This document shows, piece after piece, positions 1-6,681 of a stretch of DNA of 64,000 bases (the first letter of the stretch is position 1; each line of letters starts with the position of its first letter). The stretch is from the NCBI RefSeq assembly GCF_001632745.1, contig NZ_LQRT01000058.1:1-64000 (forward strand), read 5' to 3'. Position numbers and translations under genes: made by a program. The notes below the pieces were generated by a model. It was given only the letters and a program-made list of their open reading frames with translations. It made no database searches and was not told where the DNA came from. This DNA is from Aquimarina aggregata (GTDB taxonomy: Bacteria > Bacteroidota > Bacteroidia > Flavobacteriales > Flavobacteriaceae).

Positions 1-521
1 GGTGATTATACAACTACCGATGTTCAGATTACTATTTTGGCAGGAGATACTACAGGTACAGTTGTAGTACCTACTACAGCAGATACAATTGATGAAGGAG
101 ATGAAACCTTTACTGTTGGAATTAGTAGTGTTGATACAGGTACAGTAGGAACTACAACCGATACAGCTATAGGAACAATCATCGATGATGATAATGCTCC
201 AGATATTAGTATAGGAGATGCTAGTGCTATAGAGGGAGGAGATGTAAGCTTCCCAATAACTTTAAGTAATCCAAGTAGTGAGGATATTACATTAACCTTT
301 AGTTTTACGAACGGTACGGCAGAGGATGGTGATTATACAACTACCGATGTTCAGATTACTATTTTAGCAGGAGATACTACAGGTACAGTTGTAGTACCTA
401 CTACAGCAGATACAATTGATGAAGGAGACGAAACCTTTACTGTTGGGATTAGTAGTGTTGATTCAGGTACAGTAGGAACTACAACCGATACAGCTACGGG
501 TACGATTATTGATGATGATGA
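1..521 (+). repeat. Tandem Calx-beta coding repeat, 327-bp period
   Basis: The stretch at 1-165 recurs at 328-492 with only about four mismatches (for example TTGG/TTAG, GATGAA/GACGAA), then diverges. The period is 327 bp or 109 codons, one Calx-beta domain. The array probably continues upstream of the window. Confidence 0.9.
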
Positions 522-1632
522 TACATCGCAGTTAACACTTACTAAAACAGCAGTCGCAAGTGGTGCACAAGTTGATGATATTATCACATATACATTTACG
601 GTGCGTAATACAGGAAATGTGACTATTAATAATATAATGGTTGATGATCCACTTACAGGTAGCGTAGATTTATCAATAACACCTTCTACATTAGCACCAG
701 GAGAAGAAGGTTCTGCTACAGCAACATATGCTATTACACAGACTGATATTAATCTTGGTGAAGTTATGAATAGTGCAACAGTTATTGGTCAAGATGCTAT
801 GGGGAATGATATAATGGATGTTTCTGATAATGGAGACGAAACTGTTGATGATGATGGAGATAATGACCCAACTAATGACCCAACGATAACCGTGATACAA
901 CAATTGCCAAACCTTGCATTAAGTAAAATAGGAGTATATACAGATACAAATAATGATAGAGTTCCTAATGCGGGAGATGAAATACGATATACATTTAGAG
1001 TACAAAACACGGGTAATGTCGATATTACTAATATTGTATTAACTGATCCTTTACCCGGAATTGTAATTGAGGGAGGTCCAATTGATCTTGTCGCAGGTGA
1101 AACGGATGATTCAAGTTTTACAGCTGTTTATGTTTTAACAGAAGAAGATTTACTTTCTGGAAGTGTAACTAATCAGGCAACTGTGACAGGTCAGGATCCA
1201 AATGGAATAGATGTTATAGATGTATCAGATGATCCCCTAAATGATACTGATGTTGATACAGATGGTGATGGAGACTTTGAAGATGAAACTATTACAGAAA
1301 TTGGAGATATATTTGATTTAGACGATGATATTGTTATCTATACGGGTATTAGTCCTAATGGTGATGGTATTAATGACGAGTTTAGAATAGTAGGACTAAA
1401 CAATTTCCCAAATAATGTTTTACGAATCTATAACCGTTGGGGAGTTCTAGTATTTGAAGAAGATGGATATGAACAACCTGGAGCGAAATCTTTTGCAGGA
1501 ATTAGTTCAGGTAGAGTGACTATAAGTAAGAAAGAAGAACTACCAGTAGGTACGTATTATTATGTGTTAGACTATGAAAATACAGCTGGTGTACGTAAAT
1601 CAAGAGCAGGTTACTTATATATAAATAAATAA
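1..1632 (+). CDS. C-terminal part of Calx-beta/DUF11 surface protein with T9SS type B sorting domain (5' end outside window)
   Basis: The reading frame is open from base 1, so this is the 3' part of a larger gene; 543 codons are visible. Domains in order (window residues): end of one Calx-beta repeat (1-60), a full Calx-beta repeat (about 62-170), two DUF11-type repeats with the NTGNVTI/NTGNVDI motif (about 178-298 and 300-415), an acidic Asp-rich linker, and a C-terminal CHU_C/type B T9SS sorting domain starting SPNGDGINDEF and containing YNRWG (about 445-543). Type B tails direct export through the T9SS and surface attachment. The protein is very acidic and repetitive, as expected for an adhesin-like cell-surface or gliding-associated protein. 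The next two genes (PorP/SprF and OmpA/PD40) are the usual partners of such proteins. Confidence 0.93.
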   Translation, partial: GDYTTTDVQITILAGDTTGTVVVPTTADTIDEGDETFTVGISSVDTGTVGTTTDTAIGTIIDDDNAPDISIGDASAIEGGDVSFPITLSNPSSEDITLTFSFTNGTAEDGDYTTTDVQITILAGDTTGTVVVPTTADTIDEGDETFTVGISSVDSGTVGTTTDTATGTIIDDDDTSQLTLTKTAVASGAQVDDIITYTFTVRNTGNVTINNIMVDDPLTGSVDLSITPSTLAPGEEGSATATYAITQTDINLGEVMNSATVIGQDAMGNDIMDVSDNGDETVDDDGDNDPTNDPTITVIQQLPNLALSKIGVYTDTNNDRVPNAGDEIRYTFRVQNTGNVDITNIVLTDPLPGIVIEGGPIDLVAGETDDSSFTAVYVLTEEDLLSGSVTNQATVTGQDPNGIDVIDVSDDPLNDTDVDTDGDGDFEDETITEIGDIFDLDDDIVIYTGISPNGDGINDEFRIVGLNNFPNNVLRIYNRWGVLVFEEDGYEQPGAKSFAGISSGRVTISKKEELPVGTYYYVLDYENTAGVRKSRAGYLYINK

Positions 1633-1684
1633 AATGTTTAAGAATAATATATATTTGTTATTCCCTAATCGAATTAAAATACTT

Positions 1685-2641
1685 ATGAATAAACTATTAT
1701 TTCTATTTATGCTAGTAGTTTTTGGCCTTACTACAACATCTATTAACGCCCAGCAAGATGCCCAGTATACACAATATATGTATAATACAATTAGTGTTAA
1801 TCCAGCGTATGCAGGAAGCCGAGGGGTATTAAGTGTAATGGGATTGCATCGCAGTCAATGGGTAGGCCTAGAAGGAGCGCCACGTACGCAAACGTTAACA
1901 CTTAATACTCCGATTGGAGATAATGAACGTTTAGGCTTAGGTTTGTCTATTGTTAATGATGAAATCGGTCCAACAGATGAAACATATATTGATATTGATT
2001 TTTCATATACAATACCTGTTTCAGAAGAAGGTAAGTTAAGTTTTGGTTTAAAAGCAGGAGCACATTTGTTAAATATCGATTTTCAGCAATTAACCCAGTT
2101 TAATCAAAATGATAATCTATTCGAAACTAATATTGATAATAAATTTAGTCCTAATGTAGGAGTTGGAGTATATTATCACACCAATAAGTTTTATTTTGGA
2201 TTAAGTGCGCCTAATTTATTAGAAACAGATCATTTTGACGAGAGTACTACAAGCAGTGATAGTGATGCAGTAAGTTTTCTTGCAGAAGAGCGAATTAATT
2301 ATTATTTGATAGCAGGGCATGTATTTGATATAAGCCCGGATGTAAAGTTTAAACCAGCAGTATTAAGTAAAGTAGTATTTGGAGCACCATTACAAGTAGA
2401 CGTGTCAGCTAACTTTTTGTTGTATGACCGATTAACCTTAGGTGCTGCATATCGTTGGAGTGCTGCAGTAAGTGGAGTAGTAGGGTTTCAAATATCTGAC
2501 TCTATGATGATAGGTTTTGCTTATGATAGAGAAACAACCGAGTTAGGAAGATCACAATTTAATGATGGTAGTTATGAAGTTCTATTACGCTTTGAATTAT
2601 TTAAGAAATACAATAGAATGCTTACACCAAGATTCTTTTAA
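1685..2641 (+). CDS. PorP/SprF family type IX secretion membrane protein
   Basis: About 318 aa. The ATG at 1685 is chosen because it opens directly into a signal peptide (MNKLLFLFMLVVFG...SINA) followed by mature QQDAQYTQYMYN; the longer in-frame ATG at 1634 adds 17 residues that spoil the signal. The mature N-terminus carries the family hallmark VNPAYAGSRG and SQWVGLEGAP, then alternating beta strands of an outer-membrane barrel. PorP/SprF proteins work with the T9SS for specific type B tailed substrates. The gene lies just after a type B tailed protein and 38 bp before an OmpA/PD40 gene, so the three form a likely operon; the specific partner assignment is inferred from this order. Confidence 0.93.
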   Translation: MNKLLFLFMLVVFGLTTTSINAQQDAQYTQYMYNTISVNPAYAGSRGVLSVMGLHRSQWVGLEGAPRTQTLTLNTPIGDNERLGLGLSIVNDEIGPTDETYIDIDFSYTIPVSEEGKLSFGLKAGAHLLNIDFQQLTQFNQNDNLFETNIDNKFSPNVGVGVYYHTNKFYFGLSAPNLLETDHFDESTTSSDSDAVSFLAEERINYYLIAGHVFDISPDVKFKPAVLSKVVFGAPLQVDVSANFLLYDRLTLGAAYRWSAAVSGVVGFQISDSMMIGFAYDRETTELGRSQFNDGSYEVLLRFELFKKYNRMLTPRFF

Positions 2642-2679
2642 TTACAATTTATAGAAAATTAATACACAGATATACAGAT

Positions 2680-4644
2680 ATGGGGAAACGTTTACTTAAA
2701 TCATTGTTGTTTGTTATTGTCTTTTTATCTCTAGGAACAGTGTTTTCTCAAGAAAAGAGATTAGAAAAAGCTAAAACACAGTATGATAGGTATGAGTATA
2801 TTAATGCTCAAGAAACTTATCTTAAGGTCGCCGAAAAAGGATATAGAAGTGCAGATCTTTTTAGAAATCTAGGAGATAGTTATTATTTTAACGGGCAATT
2901 AAATGAAGCGTCAAAATGGTATAAAGAACTCATCAATTCATATCCTGAGGATATTGCTCCAGAATACTACTTTCGCTATGCACAAACCTTAAAAGCAAAT
3001 GATAATTATAAAGAAGCAGATATCTATTTAAATAAATTTGCCGACGTAAATGCAGATGATCAAAGGGCAAAGATGTATAAAAGAGACCCTAACTATTTGC
3101 AACGAATAGATTTTCAGTCAGGTAGATACGAAATTGAAAATTTAGAAATAAATTCATCTTTTACAGATTTTGGAACGGCATTTTATGGAGATAATATAGT
3201 ATTTAGTTCTTCTAGGGATACACTAATTTTTACAAAGAGTATACATCAATGGAATAATGAAGCATTTTTGCAATTATTTAAAGCCGAATATGATTCTGTA
3301 AATGGAGAATTGTCAGAGATCGAAAAATTTGGTAAACGCATAAATTCAAAATTTCATGAGTCAACCCCTACATTTACTAAAGATGGAAAGACGATTTATT
3401 TTACAAGAAATAATTATATCGATAAGAAATTAGGAAAAGATAAACGAGGTACGAATAAACTTAAAATTTATCGATCAGTTAAAGCCGACGATGGCACTTG
3501 GTCTTCTCCAGAAGGGTTACCATTTAATAGTGATGAATACTCTACTGCGCACCCTACTTTAAGTGTAGATCAACAGACATTGTACTTTGCTTCAGATATG
3601 CCAGGAGGTAGAGGATTGTCAGATATCTACAAAGTGGCAATAAATACTGATGGGACTTTTGGTGAACCCGAAAACTTAGGAGAAAGAATTAATACAGAAG
3701 GAAAAGAAACATTTCCCTTTATAAGTGATAACAATGAACTTTATTTTTCATCTAACGGTCAGATAGGATTAGGTGGATTAGATGTATATGTTACACATTT
3801 AGAACCTAAAACTAAACAAGAAGGGGATATTATAAATGTTGGTAAACCGGTAAACGGAACCAAAGATGATTTTGCATTTATTATTGATTATAAAACTAAA
3901 AAAGGTTTTTTCTCTTCTAATAGAGAAGGAGGAAAAGGAGGAGATGATATTTATGGTTTTGTAGAATTAGAAGAACTTCGAAACTTCTGCGAAATTACGA
4001 TAGCAGGTACAGTTAAAGATAAAGATACTAATGAATTTATCTCGGGAGCAAAAGTCACAATATTAGATAGCAATAACACTATAATAGAAACAATTGTAGT
4101 TGGAGATGATGGAGCATATACTTCTACTAAAAAGATAGAATGTAACACTAAATACTTTGTTAGAGCAGAAAAAGATGAATATGTTACTGTAGAAGAATTA
4201 AAGGATACTCCAAATGAAACAGAGACTTTACAAGTACCACTTCTCCTAGAAAAGAAAATTAAATCTGCAGAAATAGGAGATGATCTAGCGAAGCTGTTAT
4301 CATTGAACAAAATATATTTTGATTTTGATGCATTCTATATCCGTACCGATGCTAGTGTAGAATTAGCTAAAGTAATTGAAGTGATGAAACAATATCCAGA
4401 AATGAAAATAGAAGTTGGATCACATACAGATAGTCATGGAGACGATAACTATAACTTGAGGTTATCAGAACAAAGAGCCAAAGCGACTGTAGCGTATATG
4501 ATTAAGAATGGAATTTCTGTAGAACGTTTAACAGGCAAAGGATACGGAGAAACTCAGCCAGTTAATGATTGTGGTAATGATACCAACTGTACAAAAGATG
4601 AGTATCAATTAAATAGGCGTAGTGAATTTATAATTGTCAAATAA
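2680..4644 (+). CDS. OmpA family protein with TPR, PD40 (WD40-like) and carboxypeptidase-regulatory domains
   Basis: 654 aa. Signal peptide at residues 1-23 (ends TVFSQ); TPR-like helices about 25-110; WD40-like PD40 beta-propeller segments about 150-420 (FSSSRD, FASDMPGGRG, YFSSNGQIGLGGLD, FFSSNREGGKGGDD); a CarboxypepD_reg/Cna-B-like fold about 435-515; and a C-terminal OmpA domain about 540-654 with the peptidoglycan-binding signature (SHTDSHGDDNYN, LSEQRA). It probably anchors the surface assembly to peptidoglycan. This architecture is the usual third member of the type B substrate / PorP-SprF / OmpA module, and a strong terminator follows at 4678. Confidence 0.93.
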   Translation: MGKRLLKSLLFVIVFLSLGTVFSQEKRLEKAKTQYDRYEYINAQETYLKVAEKGYRSADLFRNLGDSYYFNGQLNEASKWYKELINSYPEDIAPEYYFRYAQTLKANDNYKEADIYLNKFADVNADDQRAKMYKRDPNYLQRIDFQSGRYEIENLEINSSFTDFGTAFYGDNIVFSSSRDTLIFTKSIHQWNNEAFLQLFKAEYDSVNGELSEIEKFGKRINSKFHESTPTFTKDGKTIYFTRNNYIDKKLGKDKRGTNKLKIYRSVKADDGTWSSPEGLPFNSDEYSTAHPTLSVDQQTLYFASDMPGGRGLSDIYKVAINTDGTFGEPENLGERINTEGKETFPFISDNNELYFSSNGQIGLGGLDVYVTHLEPKTKQEGDIINVGKPVNGTKDDFAFIIDYKTKKGFFSSNREGGKGGDDIYGFVELEELRNFCEITIAGTVKDKDTNEFISGAKVTILDSNNTIIETIVVGDDGAYTSTKKIECNTKYFVRAEKDEYVTVEELKDTPNETETLQVPLLLEKKIKSAEIGDDLAKLLSLNKIYFDFDAFYIRTDASVELAKVIEVMKQYPEMKIEVGSHTDSHGDDNYNLRLSEQRAKATVAYMIKNGISVERLTGKGYGETQPVNDCGNDTNCTKDEYQLNRRSEFIIVK

Positions 4645-4677
4645 TTTATAACAGTTCTATATAAACTAAAAACGTAT

Positions 4678-4708
4678 AAAAAACACCTTAATCATTAAGG
4701 TGTTTTTT
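4678..4708 (+). terminator. Intrinsic terminator after OmpA gene
   Basis: Perfect inverted repeat: arm AAACACCTTAAT, one-base centre, matching arm, then a T-run. It closes the T9SS-partner operon. Confidence 0.9.
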
Positions 4709-4762
4709 ATTTTCACAGCTTTTGCATACTATACTAGCCTAAATTTGGTTCTAAATTATGAA

Positions 4763-4793
4763 TTGGTAGTACAAGTATGATTTTGTAATTTTG
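4763..4793 (+). promoter_or_regulatory. Bacteroidota-type promoter for idi operon
   Basis: TTG at 4763-4765, then 20 bp, then TAATTTTG at 4786-4793, matching the TTTG / TANNTTTG consensus. It lies 15 bp before the idi start codon. Confidence 0.6.
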
Positions 4794-4808
4794 ACATAAT
4801 AAAAAAGA

Positions 4809-5327
4809 ATGGAAGAAGAAAAAGTCATTTTAGTTAACGAAAATGATGAGCAAATAGGGCTTATGCCCAAATTAGAAGCACATGAAAAGGCAGTTTTACA
4901 TCGTGCCTTTTCGGTATTTATTATTAATGATAAAAACCAATTAATGCTTCAACAAAGAGCGCATCATAAGTATCACTCACCTGGTTTATGGACCAATACC
5001 TGCTGTAGCCATCAAAGAGATGGTGAAAGTAATATAGAAGCAGGAACTCGAAGATTACAGGAAGAAATGGGATTCACAACATCGTTGAAAGATTCTGTGT
5101 CATTTATTTATAAAGCCCCTTTTGATAATGGATTAACAGAACATGAATATGATCATGTGTTAATTGGAACATATGAAAAAGATCCAATTATAAACCCTGA
5201 AGAGGCGGCTGATTGGAAATGGATGGATATTGAAGATGTGAAAAAAGACATTGAAACACACCCAGAAACCTATACAGAGTGGTTTAAAATCATTTTTAAT
5301 AAATTTTACTCACATATTACCTTATGA
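4809..5327 (+). CDS. idi: Isopentenyl-diphosphate delta-isomerase, type 1
   Basis: 172 aa, normal length. Interconverts IPP and DMAPP for isoprenoid (menaquinone, carotenoid, undecaprenol) synthesis in the cytoplasm. A Nudix-fold protein: the catalytic Cys is in WTNTCCSH (Cys66 by alignment with the E. coli NSVCGH motif), metal ligand His68, the Nudix-like segment AGTRRLQEEMGF, and the catalytic Glu in EHEYDHV (Glu113). The stop overlaps the start of the next gene (ATGA), indicating translational coupling. Confidence 0.95.
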   Translation: MEEEKVILVNENDEQIGLMPKLEAHEKAVLHRAFSVFIINDKNQLMLQQRAHHKYHSPGLWTNTCCSHQRDGESNIEAGTRRLQEEMGFTTSLKDSVSFIYKAPFDNGLTEHEYDHVLIGTYEKDPIINPEEAADWKWMDIEDVKKDIETHPETYTEWFKIIFNKFYSHITL

Positions 5328-5734
5328 GGATTAAAGCCTGTAGAAAAGCCCATTTTAATGCTGCACATCGATTATATCGAAAAGATTGGAGTGATGAAAA
5401 AAACGCTCAAGTATTTGGGAAATGTAGTAACCCGAAATATCATGGACATAATTATGAGCTTATCGTAAGTGTTATTGGAGAAATTGATCCAGAAACAGGG
5501 TTTTTAATAGACCTTAAAATCTTAAAAGATTATATCAAATCTGAAGTTGAAGATTATATGGATCATAAAAACCTGAATGAAGAAGTTGCAGAGTTTGCAG
5601 ACCTTAATCCAACAGCAGAAAATATCGCAGTAGTAATTTGGAATCGATTAAGAAACAAAATCGAATCTAAATTTGATATTGAAGTAACTTTGTATGAAAC
5701 ACCTCGTAATTTTGTAACGTATACAGGAGAGTAA
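5324..5734 (+). CDS. 6-pyruvoyl-tetrahydropterin synthase / QueD family protein
   Basis: 136 aa, full length for the family. Zinc ligands: His15 (AHFNAAH) and His40/His42 (YHGHNY). Catalytic Cys34 lies in GKCSNPKYHGH and catalytic Asp80-His81 in YMDHKNLN. The Cys-x5-HGH spacing resembles 6-pyruvoyl-tetrahydropterin synthases more than classic QueD (Cys-x3-HGH), so a biopterin-type role is possible; substrate cannot be settled from sequence. It overlaps idi by 4 bp and the peroxiredoxin by 1 bp. Confidence 0.88.
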   Translation: MRIKACRKAHFNAAHRLYRKDWSDEKNAQVFGKCSNPKYHGHNYELIVSVIGEIDPETGFLIDLKILKDYIKSEVEDYMDHKNLNEEVAEFADLNPTAENIAVVIWNRLRNKIESKFDIEVTLYETPRNFVTYTGE

Positions 5735-6192
5735 TGGCATTAGAAATAGGAGATAAAGTCCCAGAGTTTAAGGCTACAAATGATGAAGGCCAAGATTTTA
5801 ATAGTATCGAAGTAATTGGTAAGAAACCAGCAGTGATTTATTTTTATCCTAAAAATTTTACACCGGGTTGTACCAAAGAGGCTTGTGATTTTAGAGATAG
5901 CTATACAGATTTTAAAGAATTGGGAGCAGAGGTTATTGGGATAAGTTCAGACAGTGTTAAATCTCATACAAAATTTAAAAATAGATATAAATTACCCTTT
6001 ATATTTTTGTCTGATGCGCAAGGTAAAATTAGAAAGCTTTTTGGGGTTAAGGCAGGTTTATTGGGTTTGTTACCAGGAAGAGAAACTTATGTGATAGATC
6101 AAGAAGGAATTATACAATTAAAATTTAATAGTATTAATGCTGCCAAACATATGAGTAAAGCATTAATTAAGATAAAGGAATTAATAAAATAA
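5734..6192 (+). CDS. bcp: Peroxiredoxin, Bcp/PrxQ type
   Basis: 152 aa. Thiol peroxidase that reduces hydrogen peroxide and organic hydroperoxides in the cytoplasm. The active-site segment FTPGCTKEACDF contains peroxidatic Cys46 and resolving Cys51, the five-residue spacing that defines the PrxQ/Bcp group. The ATG shares its first base with the stop codon of the previous gene, so idi, the PTPS/QueD gene and this gene are one coupled transcript. Confidence 0.93.
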   Translation: MALEIGDKVPEFKATNDEGQDFNSIEVIGKKPAVIYFYPKNFTPGCTKEACDFRDSYTDFKELGAEVIGISSDSVKSHTKFKNRYKLPFIFLSDAQGKIRKLFGVKAGLLGLLPGRETYVIDQEGIIQLKFNSINAAKHMSKALIKIKELIK

Positions 6193-6218
6193 TAGCTAGT
6201 TAATATTTCTGAAAACAC

Positions 6219-6226
6219 TAATTTTG
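6219..6226 (+). promoter_or_regulatory. -7 promoter element TAATTTTG
   Basis: Matches TANNTTTG 17 bp upstream of the start at 6244; no convincing -33 TTTG was found. Confidence 0.4.
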
Positions 6227-6243
6227 CATAAAATATATTTAAA

Positions 6244-6510
6244 ATGGCAAACAAGAGAGACCTTAAGAAAGATATCAACTATGTATTAGGAGATATCATA
6301 GAAGAAGTTTATGTATGGGAGTTAAACAATCCAGGAAAGGATAATAAGTCAGGAGAGGCAATTATTGATGAAGCAATATCGTCTTTCGATAGTTTTATGG
6401 CCAGAGCTAACCAGCGCAAGTTAGAAAATCCGTCAAAGCATTTTAAAGCTATTCGTGAGGATTTAGAAAAAACGGCAACAGCTTTAGTAGAGAAAGTAAA
6501 TTCCTTATAA
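6244..6510 (+). CDS. Small conserved flavobacterial protein, function unknown
   Basis: 88 aa, highly charged and predicted mostly helical, with no signal peptide, Cys or membrane segment. It starts MANKRDLKKDINYVLGDII. I recall it only as a hypothetical protein widely found in Flavobacteriia, possibly a small cytoplasmic regulatory or structural protein; no function should be assigned. It has its own -7 element and precedes tRNA-Thr. Confidence 0.8.
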   Translation: MANKRDLKKDINYVLGDIIEEVYVWELNNPGKDNKSGEAIIDEAISSFDSFMARANQRKLENPSKHFKAIREDLEKTATALVEKVNSL

Positions 6511-6526
6511 TTTTTTTAAAAAAATG

Positions 6527-6557
6527 TTTGCAGATTTAATTCAAGAAATTATATTTG
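6527..6557 (+). promoter_or_regulatory. Promoter of tRNA-Thr
   Basis: TTTG at 6527-6530, 19 bp, TATATTTG at 6550-6557: an almost perfect Bacteroidota promoter whose expected start lies at the 5' end of the tRNA. Confidence 0.75.
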
Positions 6558-6567
6558 CAACCGTTTT

Positions 6568-6641
6568 GCCGATGTAGCTCAGCTGGCTAGAGCAGCTGAT
6601 TTGTAATCAGCAGGTCGTGGGTTCGAGTCCCTCCATCGGCT
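6568..6641 (+). tRNA. tRNA-Thr (anticodon TGT)
   Basis: 74-nt cloverleaf: acceptor GCCGATG pairs with CATCGGC, D-arm GCTC/GAGC, anticodon stem GCTGA/TCAGC with loop TTTGTAA (anticodon TGT at 6602-6604, reads ACA), and T-loop TTCGAGT. The T stem contains one apparent T-T mismatch. No CCA is encoded. Confidence 0.96.
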
Positions 6642-6649
6642 CTTTATAA

Positions 6650-6681
6650 AGGTCTTGAATTTTAAATTCAGGGCTTTTTTT
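6650..6681 (+). terminator. Intrinsic terminator after tRNA-Thr
   Basis: 13-bp stem with three G-U pairs around GAATTT/AAATTC, followed by a T-run. The T-run overlaps the stop codon of the convergent helicase gene. Confidence 0.75.

Noticed and set aside
351..1010. Minus-strand ORFs inside the Calx-beta gene
   Set aside because: They mirror a repetitive acidic coding region and have no promoter or signal features; the plus-strand protein is clear.
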